From Rotaria sordida (taxonomy: Eukaryota > Rotifera > Eurotatoria > Philodinida > Philodinidae), in assembly GCA_905250125.1 (NCBI GenBank), contig CAJNOL010000595.1:55939-119938 (forward strand): a stretch of 64,000 nt of DNA, in the 5' to 3' direction. The notes under the pieces are model-generated. The model worked only from the letters and a program-made list of their open reading frames with translations, ran no database searches and was not told the DNA's origin. The translations under genes and the position numbers were made by a program. Positions 25,375 to 36,476 of the stretch are shown here, one piece after another. Position 1 is the stretch's first letter. Each line of letters starts with the position of its first letter.

Positions 25375-26925
25375 ATGGTAACTAATAATGATGAAATATG
25401 CGAAGGTTTGTATAATACTGATTCATGGGATCTATTTGATTGTCATTTGGGATCTTATGTTATATCTCTATTACAATTACGTTATGTTAGTTCAAAAACT
25501 TCAATTCTTGGACGAGCATTACGTCATGGTATTGTTGATTTACTTGATCATATAACAAAAAACATTAATCAACATATAGAAAATAATACAACTACTATTG
25601 GTACTGAACATCGTTTATATCATTCACGTAATTATACATTAAATATACAAGAAGATAATATTCCATATTCTATAATAAATAATAATGATAATAAATTTAA
25701 TATTGAAATAAGTTCATTAGCACCAACTGTTTTTTATCAATTACGTGAAAATATTGGTATATCAAATGAAAATTTTCGTCAATCATTTTTTCAAAATAAT
25801 TTAAAAGATTTTACAAATCCTGGTAAAAGTGGTTCATTAATGTATAAAACATATGATGATTTATTTATTCTTAAAACTTTACGTGATTATGAAGCACGTT
25901 TATTAATACAAATTTTATCTGGTTATCATTTACAATTAACACAACGTGTAACAATATTTAATCGTTATATTGGATTATATTGTATACGTTTACAAGGATC
26001 AGTATCAACTATTAATATTTTTATTGTTATTATGCTTAATACATTTACACCATCATTAAAAATTAATGAAATATATGATTTAAAAGGTTCAAAAATTAAT
26101 AGAAACTCTATGGGAACTTTATCTTTGGAAAAATTTTATCATTTAAAAGATATGGATTTTAGAGATTTATATCCATTTGGTATACGTATACCAACAAATA
26201 TATATTCTAAATTAAAAATTATTATAGATAATAATACAAAAGTTTTAAAAAAACTTAATATAATAGATTATTCATTAATTCTTGGTATAAGACATTTAGA
26301 TATGTCAGAAGATGAAATGATATATCGTCTACCAACAGGAGGAATTTCAGCTCTTCTTCATTTGAATGATAGACTTGGATTAATGTCCATGGAAAAATTT
26401 TTACCCAATATTCAATCATCAAATTTAACAAATAATTTAACATCTTTATCATATTCATATTTAAAACCATTAGAAATGATTCAAGAAAAAATTGATATGA
26501 ATTTATATTATAATAATGATTCTATTGCTCATGCAACTTTACCTATACCTGGTATTATAAATAAAACTAATCAACGTGTTTATATATATTTAACTCTTAT
26601 TGATATGCTTCAAACATTTGATAGTTGTAAATTACTTGATCATACATTTCGAAAACTTACTAATCATAGTAAACATCTTGAATATTCTGTTATTGATCCA
26701 GAAGCTTATGCAAAACGAATGAATCAATTTTTATTTGAACATGTTTTTATTGATGCTAAAGATGATTTTCCATGGACTATAACTAGTGTTAGTAAACCTG
26801 TTGCTGATCTTAATAATAAAAGTATGAAAAAGAAAAAATCCAATCAACAAACAACTTCTCTTCCTACACGACGTCATTCACTTGATCGTCAAATTTCAAA
26901 TACTATTGTGGAATTTCGTTTATGA
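25375..26925 (+). CDS. Phosphatidylinositol-phosphate kinase (PIPK family, PIP5K-like)
   Basis: A 516-residue intronless lipid kinase predicted to phosphorylate phosphatidylinositol phosphates at membranes. Visible motifs: the glycine-rich GKSGS (150-154), FILKT with the ATP-binding Lys167, IYDLKGS (233-239), the catalytic IIDYSL (296-301), and the metal-binding LID (408-410, standing for the usual IID). The segment after it (411-425), which in type I and II enzymes leads into the activation loop, reads KLLDH (419-423) where family members have KKxEH or KKxAH. So the second Lys is Leu and the substrate-selectivity residue (Glu in PIP5K, Ala in PIP4K) is Asp. N-terminal RALRHGIVDLLDHI and a Lys-rich C-tail (KKKK at about 485) are present. 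The family is secure; 4- versus 5-kinase specificity is not. Confidence 0.85.
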   Translation: MVTNNDEICEGLYNTDSWDLFDCHLGSYVISLLQLRYVSSKTSILGRALRHGIVDLLDHITKNINQHIENNTTTIGTEHRLYHSRNYTLNIQEDNIPYSIINNNDNKFNIEISSLAPTVFYQLRENIGISNENFRQSFFQNNLKDFTNPGKSGSLMYKTYDDLFILKTLRDYEARLLIQILSGYHLQLTQRVTIFNRYIGLYCIRLQGSVSTINIFIVIMLNTFTPSLKINEIYDLKGSKINRNSMGTLSLEKFYHLKDMDFRDLYPFGIRIPTNIYSKLKIIIDNNTKVLKKLNIIDYSLILGIRHLDMSEDEMIYRLPTGGISALLHLNDRLGLMSMEKFLPNIQSSNLTNNLTSLSYSYLKPLEMIQEKIDMNLYYNNDSIAHATLPIPGIINKTNQRVYIYLTLIDMLQTFDSCKLLDHTFRKLTNHSKHLEYSVIDPEAYAKRMNQFLFEHVFIDAKDDFPWTITSVSKPVADLNNKSMKKKKSNQQTTSLPTRRHSLDRQISNTIVEFRL

Positions 26926-27033
26926 AGCTTGTTTTTTTTTATAATACATACACAATATTTATTTTAAAAAAAAAAATTTTTTTTTCTAATTTAGAATTTT
27001 GTCTCAGACATACAATATCACATACACTTATGA

Positions 27034-27412
27034 GGTAATTACCCCAGCTGACACCTGTCATTTGAGTTCATATAGGATCCACATCTAAAGATGGTTTGCC
27101 TTTATCGATCAATTTAGTGAATTTTCGATTCATTTGTCGGTAGTTCTAAAAAACATCAAATGACAGAATTTCAATCTAAAACTTTCGTCTAATGACGATT
27201 AGAATATTTTTAGAGTCATTAGGCCTATCTATAGTTATTCAGTATTCCTGAAAGTATCTAACAATGGATATTACAAATACAGTAAATTGATTATAAATCA
27301 ACGTCAAAGATCAATGAAGACGAACTCTTTTAGACTTTTCTATTCTCATGAAGATCTGCCTGTGGGTTCAATATGAACTCAAACGGCAGGTATCAAGTTG
27401 GAGTAATTTCCG
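27034..27412. mobile_element. MITE with ~50-bp terminal inverted repeats
   Basis: The left end (GGTAATTACCCCAG, then CACCTGTCATTTGAGTTCAT) pairs with the right end (ATGAACTCAAACGGCAGGTA, then TGGAGTAATTTCC) as an imperfect 50-bp inverted repeat. It is noncoding. The same sequence recurs in part at 57812-58085 and, more diverged, at 63590-64000, so it is a repeat family. The left boundary of the large segmental duplication falls inside this element. Confidence 0.65.
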
Positions 27413-29379
27413 CGTTAGTACAATACATAACTAAAGTAATGATGTAAAAAAGAAAAAAACCTTTATATCTAATTTATTCAGTAAGAAAAAGTGAATAATA
27501 ATCAATAAACAAATAGAGAGCAAGGAAAAAAAGCAATCTATGTATCATCCATTTAGGAAGATTCATCAAACAAAAGTACAACATTAGAAAAACACATCAT
27601 CATAAGAATCTTGATTTACTATTTTTCAAAATTCTAAATAACCATAAGACCTATTAAAACTATTATGCTTCTCTGCATCATCATGAACGTTAGTATGATT
27701 TGAAGAAAACTAAATTGAATATTGTAATTCTAAATTTGTTTTGCAACTATCACATCAGTATTGGAAGCGAATTGATGTAAATCTGAAAAGAAAAAAAACA
27801 TCACGAAGTCAGACAAAAGATGCCATTTAACGAACAATAGAAAAAATAAAAAATCGATCAGTATTTGATCATCGTTTAAATATAATTTTTCAGTTAAAAA
27901 TACATTTTAAATCTCACTTGCTATTTTGCTTCTGGGGTGTACACTTGTCATTAGAAACATAATGACTGACTGAAAAAGCGTAACTTCGATTGAATATCTC
28001 AAAATATCATTGACATTTCTGTTCTTTCCATTGATAGATGACGCTCGATTAGTTCTATATGAAACGAGACAGCGTATAAAATGAAAGACTTTTCATTAAT
28101 CGAGATGCTTAATTAAGATGTTTTCTCTGCTAAACGTTCAATAGAGATGTGTTTTGTCCATATAAATACTAAAAGTGAGTCTAAAGACGTTACAAACAGG
28201 TAGCTTACAGAAAGGTCGAGTTTACAAAAAAGAAGAACGCTACGTAGACAGTTTTCAAAATCAACTAAGAGATGACGTGAAGATAGAATAATACTCAGTA
28301 AAGAAAAATGTTGTGCATCGATCGCAATCAAACATTTTTGTAATCAACGTTGGTTACGACTAACACGCAGCAGTTTTCTTTGCCGAAGATTACTCTTTCT
28401 TCAAGCTTCAACCAGTGTTTTGAAAAGAAGATCCACACCAATCTAAATTTCATTAACTATTTTTATTTTATTGTTTAATGTAGAACAAAATCATTCGACT
28501 TCAAAATCTCTATTAAAGAACATGCTTTTTTATCATTAGTGGTTGTATTCGTTTTGTAGAGAGACTAGAGAATGAAAAATAGAATTTGCTGGTGTTAGTG
28601 TGTATAAAGACAATAAGTATTTACATCTTGAATTCATTAATCATCTATCATGATATGTCCACGGTGCATTCAGATCAATGATGTTCTTTCCAATTTTTAA
28701 TGAAAATCACCAATAACAAAACAAAAATAAAATAAAAACTTAGCTAATGATATATATCCATACGACATTATTGCTGTTCGAATATTGATATCATTCAAAG
28801 GGAAATCAATGAATTTCCAAAATCCTGAATCTCTGAATATGCAATGGGAATTCCTAGAATCTTGAAAATACGACAGAATCTCATGGATATGTAATGTAGG
28901 CGTATTAAAAACATCGCAAGCGTAGCTATTTCGCATACAGAATTCTTTTCATGTATGGATTGAACAGAAAATAATATGGTATATACTATACAATTATCAT
29001 TGAGAACATTCTAAAGCTGAACTCATTAAAACATTACTCAAATTCTTCTATTTTATATTGGCTTTTCTAAAGTAATTGATCAAGTATTTTTTTTTTTGTT
29101 GGCATATTTGTGATCTATGATCTCTAACAGATATACTTTTATTGAACAATGACGATTTTCATAATTTAGTCTAAGAAATTGTTAACTTGTTCGAAGCAGT
29201 GAACAATTTATGAAAATAAAATCTCTGTTAGTTTGGTTTCCGAAGATGGTTCACAGTTTATCGTTAGTGGAAAATTAAACTCATTTTCTATATTGTTCCT
29301 ACTGCATACTTCAGTATTCAACGATTTTTTCAGCTTCCAAAATACAATTTAGAAAAAAAACTACACATTTCTTTTTTGT

Positions 29380-30030
29380 AGTTATTTCTCGACAAAGAAA
29401 TTCACTGTAGATTTTTCATGCGCTACTGTGGTTAAGAGAGTCCATCAGATAGGAAACTCAAGATTCATGTATAGTCTCGAATCAATATGTTCTAAGAAGT
29501 TTTAAATCTTCAAATTATCTCATGATATTCTTATACATCGTGAGATTGAAAAGACAAGATTCAATATTGTCAAACATTTTTATTATTTGTCTTCTATACT
29601 TTCTGCTAATATTGTGTGGAAATCTGTGAGTATTAGTCTAGTTGACGTGGTCAGGTGTGGATGTGAGTCTAGAGTATAGATATATCTCAACCTACACTCA
29701 CCTACCCTTTGCGAGCTCCTAAGTACTAATCAGACGATTGTCACCTGTGTTTACACTCAACGGTTGCAACATTTGTATGAAACTCTAATTCAAAAGCGAT
29801 CAATTTTAGTAAATCGAAAAGGTATCATTCTTCTGCATGATAATGGAAAAACTACACGTTGAACAGTCGAGTCAGTCCAAAGGTATAAAGTTGCTACAAG
29901 ATGTTCGTAACCATCTATGCGACAACCATACGAACACTTTGATGAACTCAAATCTGACGTTGCTAACTTTTTCGAATTACTGTCAGCTAATTTCCTACAA
30001 ATGTGAAATCGAATAATTTTCAAGAAGATG
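29380..30030 (+). pseudogene. Dead mariner-type transposase (copy A)
   Basis: Translation in drifting frames gives ATVVKRVHQIGN near 29425, then NQTI...YTQRLQHLYETLIQKR and SILVNRKGIILLHDN (about 29790-29850). These match the C-terminal catalytic region of mariner transposases, where LHDN/QDN carries the second catalytic Asp. The next residues are KTTR and a stop where the family has ARPH. Multiple stops and a short G-rich/C-rich insertion (about 29652-29710) prove it is inactive. The intact protein would cut and paste a TA-flanked element. Confidence 0.65.
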
Positions 30031-30247
30031 AATAAATATTATCGAAAAGAATAATGATCACACCATTGGTTGATATTACATATCTTTCATCTAAAATATT
30101 TAGTTCTAAACAAAAAGATTGACAGAACTTATCTTCGAATTCAATACACTATATATATTTATTTAAACAAAATTGATTTTTTTCACATACTACTACAACA
30201 CGCATAAGACAATTTTTTTTTAATTTAATACTTTATCTTTTCATCTT

Positions 30248-32089
30248 TCAAAATATCATTGAATAACTTATTTTTGCATAAGGAAAATATTCTTGTAAAG
30301 AATTGGAACATATTGATTCACCACTTAATTCTAATTTATTCATTTTAGTACAATTAATTCGTGTAGTATCTCTTGTAAAATTATGTGTTACGCGTTGTAA
30401 AGATTCACATTTAATACGAAGAAGAACATTTTGAAAATATGATTTAGTATTAAAGAGAAATTCTTCAATATAATCATCATGGACATTGAGAAAATCAAGT
30501 TCACTAAGAAAAGAATATTCAATGATAGATGAATTTCGATTAGTATTGTTTAATTCATAAGATTGTTTATGATTTTGTGGTTTACGATTAAACACAGTTA
30601 ATTCTTCCATAAATGGAAATGATCGAACAATTCTAAGAAAAAAATCATGTTCAAAAGGATGTTCATCGCGTAATGACACTGCACGAACATAATTGAATAA
30701 TCCACCTGGAAAACTATTTGTAATATCAACGTAATATGGCATTAAAAATGGATATGAATAAATATGACATCGACCTTTTTCTGTCTCTGGAAAATAATCA
30801 ACATAAGAAATAATTATATTATTTTGGAAGTCAATGAATGTACGTTGAATATCTTCGGTTGATGGCAAATTCAATTTATTACCAGTATATATCAATGAGC
30901 GAATATAAAATGTGAATTGATTTAAATTTGGCATACGATAAATAATGGTTTTTTTCAAATGGTTTCCATCAATAAATGTTTTATTAATAAATACCACAAG
31001 ATACAAACTGAGTTTTTCTAAATTTGACATTCGATACAGAAGTGGTAAGATTAATTCATCGTAATTAAATGTTTCGTTCTTACAAGACAAAGAAAAATAC
31101 TTTAGAATTGGTAAATCTCCCTGAAAAAAAGCAAATTTTTTCTTTTGTTATTCAAAAACATATAGATTTTTCTTGTAAAACTCACTTGATTTTGAATCTC
31201 ATTTGTATGGTGAATTTCAGTCAAATCAACATAAAGTGTGTGAAGTTGATTAAAACGACCATCAAGAAGATAAAGACATTCATAAAAAGATGCTAGTCTA
31301 ATATTTAGTCTTAAAAGAGTTGAAGAACGACATGTATGAGAAGGTGGATGAGGAAAATATAATGGAACACGATTTTTAAACGATGGTTTATAAAATGCCA
31401 AATAAATTAGATTGGTGAAAACAATGAAAATATAATCAAATATGTTTCTTGCTGACAATAACATTTCTTCATAATCATCACTGTTATTATTATTATCAAT
31501 GGTAAGAATAAGTGTTGTAATCTGATCTTTGAAAATACCAGATGAAAGAATTTCATCTAAATATATATATATACATACAATATTAGTATAAAAAAACTTA
31601 GGAAGATAATATCAATATATTCATATGGTTCAGTCAGCTATATGAATAAGTTTGATAAATCTTTTTGATTTATTTAGAATAAAGATAATTCAATTGAAAT
31701 TTCTTACCAGTAAAAAGATATCGAGCTGATTCTTGATTAATATTGTAAAGACCAAGAGTATGTAAATTAGGATAATGAGCAGCATGTAAAATATATTTCA
31801 TAGATGATGATTCAAGATCAAGCCATTTGATTTTATCATGAATTTCAGGTAAAATTTGTAAACAAAATCGATTAAGTACCATATTACAATGAAATACATC
31901 GATAAAATTATGTAATAACCGTTTAACAAAAGTTAAACGACTTGTAAAAATTGGATCGTAAATAATATGATTTAGTCGTTGATTGACACCTTGTAAAGAA
32001 TAAAGTACATCTAGATTATTGAGTTTTTTGAAAATAATCATAAGAATTTCAGCAGGTAAATCACTTAATCCAATACATGAATATTCCAT
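30248..32089 (-). CDS. F-box protein with LRR-like C-terminal region, copy A
   Basis: I read this as a three-exon gene: 32089-31708, 31556-31186 and 31120-30248 (541 aa), with GT-AG introns of 151 and 65 bp in phases 1 and 0. The splice sites are ACTG/GTAAG, TTTAG/ATG, CAA/GTGAG and TTTTCAG/GGA. Exon 1 starts MEYSCIGLSDLPAEILMIIF, an F-box (about residues 6-50) that would bind Skp1 in an SCF ubiquitin ligase. The remaining ~450 residues contain spaced Leu-rich blocks such as LYRMSNLEKLSLYLVVF and FPFMEELTVFN, typical of the degenerate LRR substrate-binding region in this family. The 65-bp intron, not a frameshift, explains the break in the open frame near 31100. Copy B at 60642 has identical structure. 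Substrate unknown. Confidence 0.75.
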
Positions 32090-33446
32090 GTTTATTTTTC
32101 ACTAGTCTATTATTCTCAATTTATGAATGTCAATATTTAAAGGCATATATTCATCCGTCCTATTTGACTCATATCGTCAATACAAACAATAGTACAATTT
32201 TTCTCTAGTCAAAATTGATAATGAATTGAAAGAATGAATATTGCTATTTGTTTTTTTCTCATTGGTCTAATATATCATAAAATAATAAATGATATTCTTT
32301 ATTTATTGATTGATTTTATATTGCACCAGATTACTTGTAGGATTCAGTTAATATTTAGTTAAAAACAAGTTCTCTGATCATTTTAGTAAAATGAATCTCA
32401 ACGTTTAAGGATAAACTCTAGAACATATAATTGATTTGAAATTTCGTATTCAGCTATAAGAGAATTTTTTCCTTTATATATTTGTATCCTAGCGCTTTGT
32501 TAACGACAACTAAATCGGTTGTTTTATTGCAAAATTCCCCAGAGAAGTTTCACAGACTCATAAAAGATCTAGAGAAGGTATCGTTTATCTTTCAAAAAAA
32601 TGCTATTTATATTGACTAGCTATTTTAAAAATCAAATGCATGAAGTAGAAATTTATGATTTTTTTTAGATCGTACTACTAATTTTAGTTTTTGTTTTTTA
32701 GTAGCAACTTCATTCAACAAAAGTCTTGAAGACTGAATTTTCCAGATCATGTAGAATATTTTAAGATATATATATATAATTTAGCGTTCATTACCGAAAA
32801 GTACATAGATTGTTAGTTTGCCAATCTACATTGGTAACACCAATGATTTTGTCCATAAATGTATCATTACATATGTTTATGTTAAAACTACAATGATATT
32901 AATAAAAGAAAACATTTATTCAGGAATGTACATATATATGATGAAGCATCGGCATATTATATGTCGAGATCATTATTAAGATTTAACAGGTGTATGTCTT
33001 TGTGTTAGTTTCTTGGATATTCTAAACACTCTTATTCTATTGTTACACACATTACTTGTCGTTATTGTATGTCAGACGAAAGGGTTACGAAATCGGCCAA
33101 ACATTGAATTTACAGATCTTTGTCTCATTTATTCTTACTAAATATGACCAAACATATTTATATCTTTGTAGATTAAATGCAAATGATAGAGTCATGTTCT
33201 AAATCCAGATAAATCATTTGAAAGAGAAGTTTTTTAATTTATACATTGATTATTTCAAATGATGATTAAAATTCTTGAGTATCTATTCAAAGCCAACCAT
33301 TAAGATTCTACAAAATTGGAAAGAAAATTCTCTTTTGAAAACTTTTCATTATACTATAGATTGTTCAGATAACAGATTCTGCTTAAAGTCCATTATATCT
33401 TTGTTTGGATATCTTATAATAAGAACTCTCTACCAATTGATCATCT
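32090..33446. other. Spacer upstream of F-box copy A
   Basis: AT-rich, duplicated up to 33210 in copy B. The stretch around 33000-33200 has a partly open plus-strand frame in both copies (LDILNTLILLLHT) that is broken in copy A. The frame at 33275-33469 lies outside the duplication and has no recognisable domain. No gene is supported. Confidence 0.45.
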
Positions 33447-33599
33447 TTAAGTCAAACAAGAAATTTTGATAAGATTTTTAAATATAATTTCACCTTTACA
33501 TGATTTAAATGCTGCTCGTAATAATGTTGATTGTAAACCAAATGCACGTAATTCTGCTGTACTTAATGCATTCAAACATTTCAAATAATCATTGTTCAT
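33447..33599 (-). CDS. Short open frame, possible exon or gene remnant
   Basis: A 50-residue frame opening MNNDYLKCLNALSTAELRAF, followed by a Leu/Ala-rich helix-like stretch (LLRAAFKSCKGEI). The even composition and lack of A/T-homopolymer codons make it look like real coding sequence. It is too short to identify and could be one exon of a larger lost gene. No partner exon was found nearby. Confidence 0.25.
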   Translation of the reverse strand: MNNDYLKCLNALSTAELRAFGLQSTLLRAAFKSCKGEIIFKNLIKISCLT

Positions 33600-33948
33600 C
33601 TTCAATATCTTTTGACATGTTTATCTGATACATATGATCGAGTATAAATAGAAAAACGAAAAGAAAAAACTAAAGACGAATCTTTGGTTGTTTTGTCTGT
33701 TTATTAAAGACAAATGAATATTTAAGTGTATTTTTCGTTAATATGATAAGAAAAGAGAGCAACATGGATTGTCATACAAAAAAAAAAATGAAGTGAAATA
33801 AACGAAAAAAGTTGAACAGGAGGACAAAAAAAGAAGAATATACTTATTTTTCTTCAGACAATAAGACAAATATCTTTAGTTAATTGATTCTTTTGTTTTT
33901 CTCTCGAGTGATATAATAAGAAAGAAAAAAAAATGACCCATATATATA

Positions 33949-34081
33949 TGTTGTGGCCGAAGTTGGAATTCAGCCCGATTCCGAATTCGTCCAGCCGAAA
34001 TTAGAATTCTAACTTCGTCTGGACTAAAGTGGAATTCTAAGTTTGACTAAACTGACTATAGACGAAATTAGAATTTTTTTT
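33949..34081 (+). repeat. Left terminal inverted repeat of the Ginger-like element
   Basis: About 133 bp that pair with the right end with only a few mismatches. Subterminal words such as GACTAAACTGACTATAGACG are exactly shared with the right arm. This is the likely transposase-binding region. Confidence 0.8.
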
Positions 34082-34256
34082 AATGAATAGAAAACGGTAA
34101 ACGATTGATGAGAAATATTCATTAATTTTTTTTGTGTTGATTATACATGTGACGTTGTTTTTATCTCTTGATTGATCTTTGATTGAATTCATTCAATAAT
34201 TGACAGGACGAACGGTATATATTGAAGGACTCATGCGCGAAAGTGTAAAATAAATA

Positions 34257-36017
34257 ATGGCGTCTAATTCAACACTTGAAGTTGATAATCATGAGATCAT
34301 CTTTTACAAAAAACTCGATGAGTACATTAACTCATTGCATGAAAAATATCGTAAAAAAAGTGTTATCAAACAGCATATTTATAATGATATTCTGCAATGT
34401 TTGTCGTTACCTAAAGGAAAATCTTCTGAATCTCATTCTCCAAAATTTATTTATTGGGCAAAATGCCATTTTAACATAGTTAAAATTGCTGGAAATGATA
34501 TTGTAATCTGTATCAAATCTAAGAAACCAGTTTGTGTGTATGAAGCTTTCTACAAAATTATATTCGAAGCACACAATACTGTTTCACATGGTGGTCGAGA
34601 AAAGACCTATTCTGAAATAATTTCGCAATATTCATGGGTTCCTCGATATTTCATCGAATTATTTTTGAAACAATGTCTACCATGTCAAACCAGAAAGCCA
34701 ATTAAACAGCATGTTGCTTCAAAACCAATTATTTCCTTGGGCGTTATGACACGTCTACAAATAGATCTTATAGATATGCGTACAAGACCCGACAAAATAT
34801 CATCTGACATTGTATACTGCTGGATTTTGAATTGTATTGATCACTTTAGCAAATTTTCATGGGCTTACTCATTAAAAAATAAAACAGCTGCTGAAGTCGT
34901 TACAAAATTACGTGAATTATTTTTTGTTTTCGGTCCACCTCGCATAATACATAGTGACAATGGACGTGAATTCGTTTCAAGTGTTATCATGGAATTAAAA
35001 AACTTTTTTCCAAATTTATCATTTATTCGAGGACGGCCAAGGCATCCACAAAGCCAAGGCTGTATCGAAAGGGCTAACGGCATTTTATGTGATGCTCTTG
35101 GCAAATGGATGTCCACCAACAATTCATCGAGCTGGTCTACTGCTTTATTACCTGTTATTTATGGTATAAACACCAGAAAATCTACAGTTACCAAAGCAAC
35201 ACCATATGAAATTATGTTCGGACAAAGACCAAGATCAGATTCTGATTTCTGGAAGTTAGTTCAGGAAGCTGGTATTGAAGATGAAGAAAATCTTCCAACT
35301 CCAGTAGACGAAATAAATGATAATATGGTTCATGATGCTCCTGATAATCCAAATGATATTGATGAACATATTGATACTGAAGTAGTTGAAATTAATGAAC
35401 AATTATCTGATAATTTGAGTTCTTATTCATCAACAACTTCATCATTACAATTAATTAATGCATCAACAACATTAACATCATCATCAGCTGACGTAATAAC
35501 AACACCTACCAGACATGATAAGATTCGTAAAATTGCTACTGATCATTATCTTGCAACAGCAAATAAAAAAATGAAATTATACCATGACAGTTTAAATATG
35601 ATCGCCAATAATTTTAATATAAATGATTGTGTTGGAATAGAAATACATGCAGTTGATCGAACCAACACCGATCCAAAATATTTGCCATGCCGAATTATTG
35701 AAAAAAATGAAAATGATAATGGTTTTTTATACAAATTAATATGCCAATATGGTGTTTTACAAAACGCTTTTGAAGTTGGACAATTAATAAATTTAAATGA
35801 TGCATGTCCTGATGAATTAAAAAAAATTAATGTTGATGATTTAAAACCAATTACTCTTATTGAAGCATCGAAACTTTATGCTCGTGGTTGTGTGACTGGA
35901 CGTACTTGTAATTGTCGTAGTAAATGTTCAACAAAAACTTGTCCATGTAAACGATCAAACGTCTCTTGTTCTACCAAATGTCACTCGAAAAAAGGTACCT
36001 GTTCTAACATGGAGTAG
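34257..36017 (+). CDS. Ginger-like transposase (integrase core, HHCC finger, Cys-rich tail)
   Basis: A 586-residue intact, intronless transposase. Residues 106-143 form an integrase-type H-H-C-C zinc finger (His106, His111, Cys140, Cys143). The rve integrase core follows, with likely catalytic Asp170 (in LQIDLIDM), Asp234 (in IIHSDNGREF) and Glu271 (in SQGCIERANG); 36 residues separate the last two. An acidic/Ser-Thr-rich linker (about 335-420) precedes a C-terminal region ending in a cysteine-rich block with CNC, CPC and CSTKC motifs (about 545-583), resembling CXC-type DNA-binding domains. It would bind the terminal repeats and carry out cut-and-paste transposition. The start at 34257 is the first Met after the left arm. 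All catalytic residues are present, so the enzyme could be active. KRBA2-type domesticated genes derive from this group. Confidence 0.85.
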   Translation: MASNSTLEVDNHEIIFYKKLDEYINSLHEKYRKKSVIKQHIYNDILQCLSLPKGKSSESHSPKFIYWAKCHFNIVKIAGNDIVICIKSKKPVCVYEAFYKIIFEAHNTVSHGGREKTYSEIISQYSWVPRYFIELFLKQCLPCQTRKPIKQHVASKPIISLGVMTRLQIDLIDMRTRPDKISSDIVYCWILNCIDHFSKFSWAYSLKNKTAAEVVTKLRELFFVFGPPRIIHSDNGREFVSSVIMELKNFFPNLSFIRGRPRHPQSQGCIERANGILCDALGKWMSTNNSSSWSTALLPVIYGINTRKSTVTKATPYEIMFGQRPRSDSDFWKLVQEAGIEDEENLPTPVDEINDNMVHDAPDNPNDIDEHIDTEVVEINEQLSDNLSSYSSTTSSLQLINASTTLTSSSADVITTPTRHDKIRKIATDHYLATANKKMKLYHDSLNMIANNFNINDCVGIEIHAVDRTNTDPKYLPCRIIEKNENDNGFLYKLICQYGVLQNAFEVGQLINLNDACPDELKKINVDDLKPITLIEASKLYARGCVTGRTCNCRSKCSTKTCPCKRSNVSCSTKCHSKKGTCSNME

Positions 36018-36120
36018 ATTAACATAGAATTTGTGTTATTTGTTGATTTTTTTTGTTAAATAAAATTAAAAACGTGATTCTTAATTTTTGTTTGTTTTTC
36101 TATCGTTTTCTATGCATTAA

Positions 36121-36279
36121 AAAAAATTCTAATTTCGTCCAGTCGAAATTAGAATTCTAATTTCGTCTATAGTCAGTTTAGTCGAACTTAGAATTCCACT
36201 TTAGTCCAGACGAAGTTAGAATTCCAATTTCGGCTGGACGAATTCGGAATCGGGCTGAATTCTAACTTCGGCCACAACA
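36121..36279 (-). repeat. Right terminal inverted repeat of the Ginger-like element
   Basis: Reverse-complement partner of 33949-34081, with an extra inner repeat of the ATTCTAATTTCGTCCAGTCG type. High identity between the arms argues for recent insertion. Confidence 0.8.
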
Positions 36280-36476
36280 TATATATATATATATAATATC
36301 GAATAATAAATCTCGTGGACTAGATGAAGAATAATAATTTTTCTCTTGTAATCAACACACATACAACAGCAGCACAGAGAAAGGAAAAAAAAACAAAGTA
36401 TAAAGCAGAAGTAAATATGAAATGAGACAAACAAAAAAAGAAAAAAAAATCAAATATCAACAAAATCTGTTAATAT

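Larger units (their letters stand above)
27155..33210. repeat. Segmental duplication, copy A (~6.06 kb, direct)
   Basis: The sequence from ATCAAATGACAGAATTTC to the GTCATGTTCTAAATC motif is repeated in the same orientation at 57812-63533 with substitutions and small indels. It includes MITE sequence, a dead mariner gene, an F-box gene and its upstream spacer. Copy A contains extra sequence absent from copy B, for example around 28310-28440 and 28815-28930. Sequence outside the boundaries does not match. The 27413-29350 part contains no supported gene; its small open frames are not kept in copy B. Confidence 0.85.
33949..36279. mobile_element. Ginger-like DNA transposon, apparently complete
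   Basis: A 2331-bp element begins TGTTGTGGCCGAAGTT and ends with the reverse complement (...CGGCCACAACA). Its terminal inverted repeats are about 130 bp and almost identical, and internally contain repeated GAATTC/CGAAATTAG words. It is flanked by TATA on both sides (33945-33948, 36280-36283), compatible with a 4-bp target duplication, although it sits in an AT microsatellite so this is not decisive. TGT...ACA ends, 4-bp duplications and a retrovirus-type integrase are the known hallmarks of Ginger elements. It encloses one intact transposase gene. Confidence 0.8.

Noticed and set aside
31086..31130. Frameshift mutation in F-box copy A
   Set aside because: The break coincides with a conserved GT-AG intron (31121-31185), which restores the frame and aligns with copy B.
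36216..36434. 72-codon frame with poly-Cys/Phe hydrophobic stretch
   Set aside because: It spans the right terminal repeat of the Ginger-like element and A/T-rich flank; not conserved coding sequence.
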